A stretch of 64,000 nt of DNA. Origin: Berghia stephanieae (lineage: Eukaryota; Mollusca; Gastropoda; Nudibranchia; Aeolidiidae). A program made the position numbers and the translations under genes. Below are positions 14,401 through 25,741 of this stretch, one piece after another. Numbering within the stretch: the stretch's first letter is position 1; every line of letters begins with the position of its first letter. Location: contig CM067443.1 of assembly GCA_034508935.3 (NCBI GenBank), positions 128,547,007-128,611,006 on the forward strand, read 5' to 3'. The notes under the pieces were generated by a model. It was not told the DNA's origin. It made no database searches and saw nothing but the letters and a program-made list of their open reading frames with translations.

Positions 14401-17400
14401 TTTGACTGAGTTCGATTAACCTTGATTTGTGGACGGAAAATAGAAAAAAAGGCCAGGTTGATGATGATAAACCAAATTAGACATATTAAACTACACTTTT
14501 ACTTGTACATTTAGACTTGGCTCCAATGATCGGGTTTATATTAATAACTTTAAAAAAATATTATGAATAATTTATAACTCCCTTATTTGTGGGGCGATTT
14601 TGTCATTCGTGGTATCAATTTTATTGTAATAAAGAGATAGGAACTTGAGAGTTATTTTTTCTGACGCAAAATTATTACTTTGTAATTTTAGCACTAAGAA
14701 AAGTAGTTGGTAAATAAATTCGGTACACCTCTTTGATATGCCGCCACCGTCCATTTGTGTAGAATTGTGAATCTCACCGTCATGTATTACGCTATTGTTC
14801 TCACCGTCATGTATTACGCTATTGTTACACAAGGAATATAACACCTTTTTGAGTAGGCCTAAAAGCTAAAATCTAAAAGTAAAAAAATATAATTCTCAGG
14901 AATTTGAAAGTCACATTGTTGAAATCAGCTTGAAAAAAGAATAACATTGGTCCTTGTTTCAGAAAAATTGGTTGAAAACCAACTGTTTTACGAATAAATT
15001 TGATTTTAATAATTGCTTTTGTTTATTTTAGCTGTTTTTAGCAACTTTTTTATTTATCGGCCGATTTTCTTGATTTTTATATCATTCTTTATATCTCAAT
15101 GAGACGAGATCAGTGATATACTTTGTTTGTTTCAAATGTAACTAGAACATAATTTGGCTTCTTTACCTATCAACCGTGCCTGGATAATATATTCAGCAAC
15201 GTGGTGATTGTGACGCAACTATGCCATGAGCGTCTTCCAGTGTTTCAACGATGGTTCAGTTCATTGTTGACGGCTCTTTAGCCATGAGTGACCATAGAAA
15301 ACGAAAAGGCGACTGCAGACATCAAAGGGTAGGTTTATATCATCAAATGATGTCTACATGATTGACATGGCCATATATAGGGAACTCAAAGAATCTGAAC
15401 ACGAGAGGTCGAGCGCCGCCATTTTCTTTTTTATGTTATGCAACCAGGGACGATTAGCCACTAAAAAGTGGCTGTTGTCTGGTCTGCTCCCTAGTCTGTG
15501 GTTATTAGTGCATGAGCACTAGAGTATTTGTTTTACAATTCATTTTGTAATTTGTGTTCTTCAGTGGTTTCATCCGGAAGGATTCAACAGCCTAATTGCT
15601 CTGATAGGCACTAATGGACAAGGTATAGCATCCAGGTACGTTGTGTTCCAGCATAAATGGGTGACTATAATATGGTCCAAATCCCTGTTGCTTTTTGTGG
15701 CATCAATGGCAGAGTGTCATGTTATGTAACGAAGGTAAAAAAATTATGAACATGGTCAGCAATTAGAGGTGGCAATGATTGTGAAAACTCTTACCCAAAC
15801 ATTTTGCCCTTGTGTAAGGCATTTTAAATACATTAAATGTGACTCATGTACTGGCCAAAGGCAGTGAAGACCACTAGTACTAGTATGAAAAGAGTACTTA
15901 CTTCCATATGGCCCACTGGGGAAATAAATGAAGCTTTTGCATTGAGCAAGGTATAACCATGTATAACCATTTAAATAGGCAATCTAGATGTGAATATATT
16001 TCATCTAAAAGCACACCTATTAAATGAATTGTTTTCAGGATCACAATTTACTGCTGTTATGTCACCCAATTTGTTTGACGTCAAATTATGTTTTAAAAAA
16101 CTCCAAATTTAATATTCATCTTCAAAAGGAAGAGAAAAATATGATACTGAGATGACTAATTGCTTATGCAAATTCTCTGACCTAATTCAGTTGTTTTTGT
16201 GAACCCAAAACTACCCTCGACACCCCAGCAAGGTGTTTATTGTAAACTGACTTCAAAATGGATGTCTTGCCTTTGGAAATATTTTAAATGGTTGGAAAAA
16301 GATAACTATGGGTCTTAAGATTTTGATTTTGATTCATCTCATATTATTGTCCCTGTAAATATTACAAGACGTATCAAAACAGATTTCATCTTCTTATTTT
16401 TTGTCAGTTCTTTCAGTCGATGGGTCAAGAAGGTGGAGGCGTTAGACTTGGATGATGAAGAAAGATCAAGGGTCGATGCAGAAACTGAGAAAATCTATGA
16501 TCAAATGGAAGAAGGTTGGTTCTTGTTTTTTTGTTTAGTTTTTGTTTGTTTTTTTGTATTTTTTTGTTGGTTTTTTTTTGTTTTTTGTTTTTTTTTGGGT
16601 TTTTTTTTTTTTTTTTGGGGGGGGGGGGGGTGTCTTTGGAACACTCTTTTATGCTTACTATTGCTATTACAATATTAAAATTTAAAAAAAACAAATCAAG
16701 ATCAGAAATAAGTGATGTGATTTTTGTAAATTGAAAAGGCTTTTGTTCTGGTTTTTCATAACCTCGGGATGGGGGAAAATACTATTCTGCATGCATTTAC
16801 TCGCCATATTTCTTTGTTATGTGTCAGTTTAAATTTTGATAAGATTATAAGCACTAGCCTCATACTAATTTAAAACTAACCTATGAAAAACAATTTTATT
16901 AAAAAATCGAAATATTCAATTATTTACATTATTTTTTTTTTTTTTAAATGTCCTTTAACACTGAATTAAAGCATTCTATCTTACTTTTCAGTATCAGGAG
17001 ATTTCTTGGATTGTGAAGGGTCAGGGCTATACCAGCTACAGAGTGCTTGTAAGTCGCTTAAAACTTTCACATCATTACATGCCTAATCTTTGTAAAGAAT
17101 TTAGAATAATATCATTTATAGGGTAGCCTCAATCAATGCTCACATCTGTCTGTAGCATAGTGGGTTTGAGGTTCAAAATGAAGGAAATTTGGGATGATTT
17201 CCATTGATAAATTAGATTTTGCATCTGTATGTTTTAAATTCATGATGTCAGTTTGCAGTTTGAGAAATTGATTGCTTCATGCAAAACAATATATTGACGA
17301 ATCATGACCAATTCATGTGAAGGAGTAAAGTTGCATTTACTTCCCTTGACAACATTTACAATTGGTTTCATATGCTTTGATGTGCTTTTGCGGAGTTGTT

Positions 17401-20023
17401 TTATATCTTGAAAATGACATGCTCAAGATGTGAAAAATCTGCGGTAAGGGAAAGTGTTTGCAAGACAAGGATGTCCATACCAATTGCCCTATTTTTTTTT
17501 TTTACAATAAAGTGGATTTAATCAACATGAGCTCAAAAGATGAAAATACAGTTGAGCACAAATAAAATGAACGAGTTCAGATAGGAAAAAAGTTTGTTAT
17601 AGCAGTTTTTTTTTGGGTTTTTTTTCAGTCAACCTGTCTGACACATTTAAACTGTAATCCCTGCTTACCCCTCTTCAATTTTACACACATTCTCCATGTC
17701 CAATGCCTTTCTCGTCACCCTCCAAAAATAAAAAGGAAAACGCAAGCATACTACCAAGGCTTGTACCTCCACTCCAACAAGCAAGGATCCATGCTTTTAT
17801 ACATATCTATTTCTCCTCCCCATACCCTGCACCGTAATTATGTGATCTCCATTTATATATTCAGAGAATTGAAGCTCATTGTATGTTTTATCTCTGTGGT
17901 GTGTGGATTAGTCACACAAACTAAATCTCGTATAATTAACTTTAATTGTCTCCAATTATTTGTTTGTTTTGTCAGGCAACCATAGTTGTGAGCCAAACGC
18001 TGAAATCAAGTTTGTTCACGGGGATAACACATTGTCTCTTGTTGCTCTCAAGGACATCTCACCAGAAGAGGTAAAATACACTCTCCCCACCTTTCACCTT
18101 CTCCATCTAGAGGTAAAATACACTCTCCCACCTTTCACCTTCTCCATCTAGAGGTAAAATACACACTCCCCACCTTTCACCTTCTCCATCTAGAGGTAAA
18201 ATACACACACCCCACCTTTCACCTTCTCCATCTAGAGGTAAAATACACACTCCCCACCTTTCACCTTCTCCATCTAGAGGTAAAATACACATCCCACCTT
18301 TCACCTTCTCCATCTAGAGGTAAAATACACACTCCCCACCTTTCACCTTCTCCATCTAGAGGTAAAATACACACTCCCCACCTTTCACCTTCTCCATCTA
18401 GAGGTAAAATACACACTCCCCACCTTTCACCTTCTCCATCTCTTCCTCTGCATTTACTTTTTCTTCCTCTCTTCCTTCTCCTTCTCTTCTCAGTCCATCT
18501 TATGTACATTGCAGGATGAACACTGACTTAATTGCTTACCTGATGGTGACTTCGTAAATAAAATAAAATGAGCCTTTAATTTGGTTTCTTTTGCTAATTC
18601 TGACAAGGTTGGTCAGTATATAAGTTATTTGTGTTAGATGTGAAAAAGACCTTTCGTTTTTAGTTGTAGTAGAGACTAACTTAGTGAGTATCAACTTAAT
18701 ATTATATACATTTAGTTAGTAATAAACTTTACGGTATATGGCATGCTATCTACGGAAACAAACCTTGAAATTGGAATAAGATTATCAAAATAACTGCTGG
18801 ATTCCATTATGCAAAATTTATTCACAGAAGCAGGTCTTGCTGTTTTAATATTCTTTACATATTTTGATTTACTCAGTTTACTGCATGAATTTTTTCGCTT
18901 TTCCTAAAGGTTTGATTGAGCATAAGAAATAACTATTAATCCTTTGATATGGAATGACAATTTATGAGTTTTCTTTATTTTTTATTCATAAAGGAGATCA
19001 CCATCAGTTACATTGGTTGTTGTGACGTTAACAGGAGTAGACATAGTCGACAAAAGATTTTAAGGTTTGTTATTTGTTTATTTGCTTTGTTAGAAATTTT
19101 AATTTTTTTTTGTACATGAATCGAAAAAAAAAATGTGTCTTATAGGAACACTTTGTGCCAGGAGAAAATAAAAATTGATAATTTTGTAGAATGCATCATT
19201 TTGAAATTAATATGCTTAATATAAATATTATATAGTATAATAAATACCAATATGATATAAAGGATCATTTCCATGTTAGAAAGGACACTTGAGATATCAT
19301 TTTATGACCTTGCCAAAATATTAGTTTCACATTCAACTATAAAAGACTCAAGAACTGTACTTAGAAACTTATTAATTGTAAACCTCAAAATACTAATTTT
19401 TAGGGCATTTCCATGTTTTACCGTGCTAAATGCATTTCACATGGTTTCAATTACTTCCCCGTCTGACATACATGCAAGTGAGCCCTTATTATACAGACTC
19501 TTTCAAAATATGCCAACACTCGACCACAACCGAGTTCTTGTCTAAGAAAGAACACTAAGCTTGGGTCCAAAGTGATGCTTAGTTGCTAGAAGCTGTAGAC
19601 CTTAAAAAGTAATGATCAGAAATGAATATAATGCATTTTTTTCCTTTTTGGAATTTGTCACTGTTATGTTTTACTCTGTTCATTGCTTTATGCTTGGGGC
19701 CAAATTTTGTGACCATTGCCACACACTTTGTCACTGAAATATCTAAAAATTGCTTGACTGTATTACTAGACGAGATTCTACTACTCAGTTATTGCTACAA
19801 CTGTTACATAAATAGTAATAGGGTGTGAAAGTTATCGGTAAAGAAAAAAATAGAGCCTTTTAATATAAATTTTCAATACATTTGATTATTTCTGTTCTTC
19901 ATTCCCAGAGAAAATTACTTGTTTCACTGTCGATGTGATAAGTGTCTGTCCCAAGCAGATCATGAAAGTATTACCTCAGATGATGACGAAGAAGAGGACG
20001 AGGAAGAAGAAATGGATGATTAG
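2552..20023 (+). CDS. SMYD5: SMYD5, SET and MYND domain lysine methyltransferase (12 coding exons)
   Basis: Coding exons: 2552-2605, 6304-6552, 9217-9338, 11225-11294, 11733-11837, 13943-14005, 15565-15635, 16408-16514, 16992-17048, 17976-18070, 18994-19064, 19909-20023. All junctions are GT-AG and phase-consistent, giving 392 aa (human SMYD5 is 418). The ATG at 2552 opens [11 protein letters not shown] and joins KGKGLL exactly as in vertebrate SMYD5. Zinc-binding MYND residues are C56, C59, C97, C100, C105, C109, H118 and C122. SET motifs follow: GTNGQG near 236, NHSCEPNAE from 301, ISYIGC near 335, then a post-SET-like HCRCDKC (361-367). An acidic D/E tail closes the protein, as in vertebrate orthologues. 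SMYD5 is a nuclear/cytoplasmic lysine methyltransferase reported to act on histone H4K20 and ribosomal protein RPL40; the substrate here is inferred. A transposon abuts the start codon, and exon junctions 5 and 10 seed minisatellites. Confidence 0.96.
4349..4689. repeat. (TTA/ATT)n microsatellite tract
   Basis: About 340 bp of AAT then TTA triplets with scattered substitutions. The long Ile/Tyr/Leu open frame across it is an artefact of the repeat. Confidence 0.95.
4953..5036 (-). repeat. tRNA-like sequence, type II (Ser-like), probable SINE head or tRNA pseudogene
   Basis: Read on the minus strand it begins GTGTCATGGCCGAATGG and ends with GGGTTCGAATCC and a pairing 3' arm GACAC. It therefore has A-box-like and B-box-like promoter segments, a long variable region and a partly paired acceptor stem. 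The T-arm spacing is two bases too long and the stems have mismatches, so I do not call a functional tRNA. It runs into repeated TTTTA on its 3' side, as expected for a tRNA-derived SINE. Confidence 0.5.
6890..7965. repeat. Dispersed repeat R1, copy 1 (SMYD5 intron 2)
   Basis: About 1 kb of non-coding DNA that recurs, diverged, at 14540-15400 in intron 6 in the same orientation. Shared blocks include ATTATGAATAATTTATAACT, TAATAAAGAGATAGGAACTT and GCCTAAAAGCTAAAATC. Class unknown. The rest of intron 2 outside R1 and the microsatellites shows nothing I can name. Confidence 0.75.
8119..8287. repeat. (CT)n microsatellite, two blocks
   Basis: Two CT tracts separated by a short (TA)n run, inside SMYD5 intron 2. 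Confidence 0.95.
8366..8885. repeat. Degenerate CCA/CTA/CAT trinucleotide tract
   Basis: About 520 bp made almost only of C, A and T in triplets such as CAC, TAC and CAT. The Thr/Ser/His-rich open frames here are products of the repeat and not genes. Confidence 0.9.
10244..11176. mobile_element. pogo/Tigger-like MITE in SMYD5 intron 3
   Basis: It begins TA-CAGTAGAATTACTTTAAAC and ends with the inverted form ...GTTTAAAGTAATTTTACAG-TA, giving terminal inverted repeats of about 25 bp flanked by TA. Subterminal copies of TTTCGGTTTAAAG recur at both ends. There is no transposase, and the length is about 930 bp. CAGT-starting ends with TA flanks fit the pogo/Tc1-mariner superfamily. Confidence 0.75.
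11423..11474. repeat. (GA)n microsatellite
   Basis: Short GA tract in SMYD5 intron 4. Confidence 0.9.
11557..11732 (+). repeat. 44-bp minisatellite derived from the SMYD5 exon 5 acceptor
   Basis: Four tandem 44-bp units end at the real 3' splice site of exon 5 (AG at 11731-11732). Each unit repeats the acceptor and first exon bases, CATTCAG followed by ACTGAAGA. The duplicated AGs end at 11556, 11600, 11644 and 11688, exactly 44 bp apart, before the true AG at 11732. The unit was probably born by duplication across the intron-exon junction. Confidence 0.9.
11932..12168 (-). repeat. tRNA-derived SINE family B, nearly full copy
   Basis: In reverse orientation it carries a tRNA-like head (GGTAGCTCAGTT-type A box, shared with the copy at 53826) and a tail with CTATTGTCC- and GGCTCCATGAGC-like blocks. 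Other copies or pieces lie at 13562-13715, 38212-38330, 53826-54065 and 55332-55470. The short open frame over it is not a gene. Confidence 0.75.
12335..12628 (+). repeat. tRNA-derived SINE family A, full copy
   Basis: The head reads CTATGTGGTCTTGTGGTAAG with a degenerate B box (GGGATCAAATC). It is followed by a conserved body (GTCCTTGGAAAA, TTTACTCACATT, TACCTGGCCGTTAACAGC) and the tail GAGCACGTTTAGTGGATATC ending CGCTATATAAAA. The same order occurs at 42608 and, split by an insertion, at 54604. Confidence 0.85.
13562..13715 (-). repeat. SINE family B fragment
   Basis: Contains the inverted tail blocks of family B (GGACAATAGCAATTACTTGC and TTTCCACAAGATCTGTTAG) but lacks the tRNA-like head. 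Confidence 0.65.
14540..15505. repeat. Dispersed repeat R1, copy 2 (SMYD5 intron 6)
   Basis: Diverged copy of the repeat at 6890-7965. A block GAGAGGTCGAGCGCCGCCAT occurs at both ends (about 14327 and 15403). Outer blocks near 14280-14320 and 15455-15505 look partly inverted (GACAACAG..., AAAGTGGCT), so this copy may be a TIR element. A 34-bp direct duplication (TCACCGTCATGTATTACGCT) lies inside. Confidence 0.65.
18071..18440 (+). repeat. 40-42-bp minisatellite derived from the SMYD5 exon 10 donor
   Basis: Nine tandem units start directly at the 5' splice site of exon 10 (GAG|GTAAAATAC). Every unit ends TCTAGAG and is followed by another GTAAAATACAC. Copies of the donor-like GT lie at 18071, 18113, 18154, 18196, 18238, 18280, 18320, 18362 and 18404. 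The array therefore multiplies the donor sequence nine times in the first 370 bp of intron 10. Confidence 0.93.
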
Positions 20024-20130
20024 AATAGATCTACTCATTTGACAAATCCGTCAAGAGTTGTGATGTTCACATATATTGTACTTGTACTTATGATATAATA
20101 AGTAACTATTGTCTATAGTGTGATCCAACC

Positions 20131-20136
20131 AATAAA
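20131..20136 (+). promoter_or_regulatory. Polyadenylation signal of SMYD5
   Basis: AATAAA about 108 bp after the SMYD5 stop codon. This is the first canonical signal downstream and would give a short 3' UTR. Confidence 0.7.
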
Positions 20137-20385
20137 CCACCACCATAAGACATAAGTTTTCATGTTTTTTGATATTTCATTAGCCCTATCCTGTGTTGAA
20201 TATCGATCCTGTTAGTATTGAGTGTACTCGGGAAGACTTTTTTTTTTTGGAATGTTTGTTTTCTTGTATTTTTCTTTTCTGCTTTGTCTGGCACTGTTTG
20301 ATACACCAACTTCTCTATCCCGACATTTTATTTCTGGTCCCTATGATATCATTATGGAGAGGTTGCACTGTATTTGCGACAGCGT

Positions 20386-20592
20386 AGTTCAGAAGTATCT
20401 GCCTTTGCTTTGTACCCAAAAGATACAGAGTTCGACTACCCACTTCGTTGTGTGACCTTGAACAAGTGCCTCGCCCTAGCTCACTTTGCGCACTGCACTG
20501 CGGCTATCGCCTGGATTATTCCAGTCTTCCCTTGGAATAGACCCTAAAGACAAATTTCCCTTTGGGGATGAATAAAGGGAATTTTTTTTTTT
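20386..20592 (+). repeat. SINE family C, full copy
   Basis: A tRNA-like head (AGCGTAGTTCAGAAG, then GAGTTCGACTAC as B box) precedes a conserved body (GCACTGCACTGCGGCT, CCCTTGGAATAGACCC) and a tail (GACAAATTTCCC, GGGGATGAATAAAG). Copies recur at 44934-44996 (3' part) and 56752-56955. Confidence 0.8.
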
Positions 20593-22400
20593 TTTGTCTT
20601 TTAATTAGGAACACCAATTTGTGTAGAAACATAGTCAACCAGTTTGTTTCCAATGTGCAGCAGTCAAGGAGTAGTAACAAGTAGCAACCACCTAAGGTTT
20701 TATTAAGAACTTACTTTAGAATGTATTTCCTTGTCCCTCCAGGAAAATGCCACCACATCCTCATATATGCGGCTTTCCGCGTGTCTTTGCCGCATATTTC
20801 ATTTTTTTTTTTTTTAATAATAAAAAAAAAGACAAGAAAAAAGTCTTTGTCGCATATTTCGCCTTTTTTTCTTCTCTTTAAAAAAAATATATGAGCTTTG
20901 GCATGTGGTTTGTGGCTGATCTTAATGCTTAGCATGGTGACGGATAGTTTGCTCGAACATTTTCCTAAACTGTCAGCGATTGAGGGTGTGGTAGTATTAA
21001 AAAACTGGACAATTTTTTTTTCAGATTCTTGATCTGCATCAAAATGACAATAGGTTTGATACCAAGAGCAATGTGTCTACTCCAAAAATTGATATTAGAA
21101 ATGAATTTCTATTAATATATTTTTTTTTAAATGTGAGTAAGGGAGTGATTTCATCATCAACATACATCTGTCGACTTGGCACTTGACAGATGCCAAAGCA
21201 TTGACTACATGAAGATGGCTGTGGATTGATGCTTTGCGTTATATAAAATACTCACAACATCCACCAGCCGGATATAGCGTACCAACACAAAACTGTGTGT
21301 AATAATAATAGTAATGATGATAATGATGTCTTTGTTGTCCACAAAAACTATTTACACCAGGTAAACAAAATTAGACCAGATCATAGGGGGTGTCAAGCTA
21401 GGAATATTTACCAAATTTGAAGTTTCTGCGTTAAAAATTGGCCGTATTGTGAAAGAAAGACAAAAGCCTGAGGTGCAAAGTCTCTTCAGGGACTGAAATA
21501 GGATTTAGACTGTACAACTCTGCTGTTTTCAATCAAGTTTTTTTATTTTATAGAATGACATATTCAACTAGCAAATGAAGTATGAAATAGCTAGGAGTAG
21601 TTTTTGTGACGAAATCAACTTAATTATTAAGTTGCTTTATGCTGAAAACACGTCAGAAGGTAGAACATAATCTTAACTTTTGTGAAAATATGCCTGGTTT
21701 CGTAATGGCTTTAGTATATTGTGAAATATCATCATTAAAATTTAGAAAATTAAAGAAAAGTGAGGGTAAACTTATTTGGTTTTTCCCTTTCTTTTTGAAG
21801 AAAAATTGTTCTTTTTATTTTTTTATATTTTTTTTTTGGTTAGAAAACAGAAGACTTTAAGACAAAGGTGGGCCTAATAACATTGTGCGGTTAAGAGAAA
21901 TGGATCAATTTTATTTCAAAATAAAATTTCTTTATAAATTTTACATATATGAATGGTATTATTAATGATAGCTCATAGTATTTCTCAGTAATGCTAATTT
22001 AATACTAATTGTTGCATAAAAATCATGTGCATTAGATCTATCTTTTTTTTTTTTAATTTTGGGTATGCGACAATTTTTTGTGGCTTCCAATGTTTTGAGA
22101 TTGAGATTAGATCTCTTTGTAGTCTTTTATTTTTTTTTCTCACTTCTTTTTGCTTTTAAATTTGTAAATTATTTACTTGTTTATTGTAATAATTTATTAT
22201 TTCTCTATGTACAAATTGCATCAGCATCACAAAAAAATCTTCACATTACTTGTCGTTTCGGGCATAATTTCACTTTTTTGGGGGGCATTTTCGTGGCATA
22301 ATTTTGGGGGAAAATGGCATTTAACCTGGAGGGACAGATTTCCAGCAGTTCACCTTTACGGTTTGCCATTACAAGGTAGCCAAAATTAGCTAAGACTAAG
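20593..22400. other. Intergenic DNA, no gene seen
   Basis: AT-rich sequence with short homopolymers. A small inverted pair built on CGCATATTTC lies near 20760-20870. No exon or conserved domain is visible. Confidence 0.5.
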
Positions 22401-22430
22401 ACGCAACAGTGAAATTTATCGCTCAAACAG

Positions 22431-22939
22431 TTTGTTTTTATTTTTAAGGGTTTTACGGCGCTTGCAACACATTTAGGTTATATCAGCGCCAGTAAAAAGG
22501 AAGAAAATGGGATAGTAAAAAGTTATAGAATTACAATTATAGCACCCAAGAAAAAGTAAGACATAGGTGAACTGGGAACAAATAGGGATCAGATGCAGAT
22601 TCCAAGAGCATACCAGCAATGTACTTAGTTTGAGATCACCTATAAGTCTCATCTGGACACAAGCACAAAATCCAACAAAAAACACTCAAATGCTTACATT
22701 ATACATTCAAAATAACGAAAATAACAAATATAATCATACATAACAGAGAGATGATTAACATGGAAAAAAATATAATCTCCCAAAACAATAACTATGCACT
22801 TGACTTTCCCTCCCAGCCAGGACCAGGACAAAACCAAGTAATCACATTCCAAGACAAAGACAGAAGGCATGTTGGAAAACAGATATAAGGGGATAGAAGA
22901 CCCCCCTGCCCACTATGGCAGGTCAGGAACCCCACCCAG
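22431..22939 (-). mobile_element. Retroposed LINE-tail/SINE-like insertion with 11-bp target duplication
   Basis: CGCTCAAACAG at 22420-22430 is repeated exactly at 22940-22950. It brackets 509 bp that on the minus strand end GTAAAACCCTTAAAAATAAA. The 3' half matches 23430-23707 in the opposite orientation (shared GCGCTG, TTCTTCCTTTTTACGGCGC). An exact 11-bp duplication and an A-rich end indicate target-primed retroposition. The interrupted host sequence (TTTATCGCTC...GGATTGGCTA) is itself a repeat, with another copy near 35265-35360. Confidence 0.75.
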
Positions 22940-23284
22940 CGCTCAAACAGTCAGTCAGGATTGGCTAGCTCTGTGAACATGACAAGTTTGGAAAGCAAAA
23001 ATAAAATTTTAAATAATTAATGGTTAAAAGAGATAGACAGGGTCATTAATGAACTTGATGGAGAAAATTCCATTCACAAAGATTACTCTGAAAAGCACAA
23101 CTCGACATGGATTGGTAGACCAATCTTTCTCCTTAACTCCTTAAATTCCACAAGCAGTCCATCGATGTGCCTATTTTGACATTACCCTAAAAGTCCCACC
23201 CAGGCACAAGTAAAGAATCCCACAATGAAAGATACACTCACTAGTAAAGAATCCTGCAATGAAAGATTTTAGCGAGAGTTTATA

Positions 23285-24178
23285 CAGTGGAACCTCCCGA
23301 TAACGACATGCCACGGGACCGAGTTTTTATGTCATCCGGAGGTGTCGTTATTTAGAGGTTTCCAAGATGGCAGACAAAGTGGGCGTGGTAAGGTCCACGG
23401 GACCAGTTTTTATTAACGACAAAACAAACAAAATTGTAGTGTATTCCTCTTAGTCTTAGAGGGTTCTTGTGCGTGTGTCTGGATGAGACTTTTAGGTGAT
23501 CTGAACTGAGTACACTGATATTGTGCTCCTGGGATCTACATCTGTTCCCTATTTAAACCATCCCCTTTGTCTTACTTTTTCTTATGTCATTTCAATTGTA
23601 AATTTAGAACGTTTTTTACTATCCAATTTTCTTCCTTTTTACGGCGCTGATATGACATAGATGTATCACAAGCGCTGTAAAACCCTTTAAAACAAACAAA
23701 AACAGGTAATTCGGACGCTGCGAGTTAGATAAAATTCCTCCTCCTCCCACAAAAAACACTACTACTATACTATACTACTATTATTATTATTACTATTATA
23801 CTTCTTCTACTACTACTACTACTACTTCTATCACCACAAAATATCAAATTTTCCAAGATTTTGTGTTTACTTGCTTACACTTAAATTTATACCTTGGTTT
23901 TTATTAATGCATATCAGCCAAGGTTCGTCAAAAAAAGCTGCGTTCTCATTGGTTCAAGCAGGAATCGTTTTATAAACTTTGAGTACTCATACTCGGTATT
24001 TTTAGTATCAGATATCTACGAAAACTGCCGAAAATCGCCAAAATGGTGTCGTTATTCGGAGGTTTTATCAAAAAGTGCATCGTTATTTGGAGTTTTTTTT
24101 ACGATCTTAATAGAAAAAATCGACCACGGTCAATGTTTTATCAGAGTTTCGCTATTCGGGTTGTAATCGAGGTTCCTG
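23285..24178. mobile_element. pogo/Tigger-like MITE remnant carrying a LINE-tail copy
   Basis: The left end TA-CAGTGGAACCTCCCGATAAC and right end TCGAGGTTCCTG-TA are imperfect inverted repeats with TA flanks. Internal text repeats CGTTATTCGGAGG-like blocks. A copy of the retroposed tail (23430-23707) sits inside. A further pogo-like right terminus (ATCCAGGGGTTGTACTG-TA) ends at 24765, so a second, incomplete element follows. No coding capacity is visible. Confidence 0.65.
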
Positions 24179-24770
24179 TATTAAGCGACTGCAGTTAGTC
24201 CTAAGATAAACTGTCAGATAAATTCTCACTTAAAATAAACTCTAAGGCTGATCCCAATTTTCAGCTCTAAATCATTAGTAATTTAAAACGTTTAAGATAA
24301 ACGCCATCCGTGAACTAGTGCGGATAAGATAAGCTCATCAATCCGGATTTGCACGACTGGGAGTCTCACAATCATTCCTCCACATCCCCCACCTCCATCT
24401 CCAATCTTTTAATCTCCTCATCACGCAATACATTCACTTGGGCAATCAAGTCACTTGCGCAATCAAGAAACAATACCAGCTATATTATTCGTGTGTGTAC
24501 TGTGTGCAAAGATTCACTGAAATACACAAGCATGTCGCCACATGACGCACACACTCACGTGAACATGTGAGTTTGTGCCTTTGTCATAGCACACTAGAGA
24601 CTATGGGTATGTTGTTGAGATGTGTATTCTCTTCGGCACTGGTTTGCGCATACACTGTTATGTATTCACAGGTCTCACCATCTTGAAAATCCAGGAATAT
24701 CGACACCCTGGATAACGACATAATTCTCCGGTCCCAGGCGATGTTGTTATCCAGGGGTTGTACTGTATCG

Positions 24771-25741
24771 TTTTTTAGAAAGGGGGTGGGGGGTCAGCAG
24801 AAGAGAACAGCACTCAACCGTGTTAAATATTTGTCAAGGAAAAGACCAACATAACATTTCACCTCCTTATCATTGTGAGTTGTAAGAAATCTTTCATTTT
24901 CATTGTTACACTATTTGCTCACGAGCAAAGCTAGAAACAAACACACACACCTACTAATTTTTTCTTTTCTTTATTACTAGTCATATATGTGATTTTACAT
25001 AATAAATAAACATTCTGTCATGTCATCCATTCACAGCCCACACAACACTATTACATATGTACGGGTGTTTATAACAACTTCCCACTTAAATGAAAAAAAT
25101 GTTTCAGAATATTCCAATAAAAAATTGATGAGAAACAAAACTACTGCCATGACAACTGACCTGGAATTGATGGTAACATCTATTATTTAATTACTCGATC
25201 ACTTGACCTTTTAGATATAGAATGGATCTAACAGTAACAGCAACTGATAACAAAAAGATTGGTTATTTTATTTCTCAAATAAATTCTAGCTGTGTGACTT
25301 GGAAAAATATATTGAACTATTTCACTTGATCTACTCTGACAGTTTACAACAGTCATTTTCATTGTATTTTTATTCCTTTCACCAAACCCAGAGGTAACCC
25401 TAACATCCAGTGGATTATATTTTGTGTGATCACATATCTTATCATCCCCATTCTATCATTAATTGTGACAATTTAAGGTTATCCATGCAATGTTTTGTTA
25501 AATTACTGGATTTGTTAAAAATGAAACAGAGGAATTGCAATTATTTTATCTCTTAATCAATGCAAGGCAAAAACATGGCCCCAAAGTTAACTGAAGACTT
25601 GGAGACACCTGCATGCATTCACAACATACAACACACCCAATTATCCTTCACTTTCAGATCCTTCTCACAGACGACCCCCCCCCCCTCCCATTCAACCCTA
25701 TTATATTCAAACACAAACATCCATCATCTCCATTTGGCTTG
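24771..25741. other. 3' flank and 3' UTR of COPE
   Basis: No coding exon. The last COPE exon ends at 25742, so part of this stretch is its 3' UTR on the minus strand. Candidate AATAAA signals on that strand lie at 25369-25374 and 25267-25272. Nothing else recognisable. Confidence 0.5.

Noticed and set aside
18071-18440. CRISPR-like array of nine repeats
   Set aside because: There are no spacers; the units derive from the SMYD5 donor site.
20193-20455. Frames downstream of SMYD5 resembling a small secreted or membrane protein
   Set aside because: They overlap SINE C and T-rich sequence; the hydrophobic runs come from T homopolymers.
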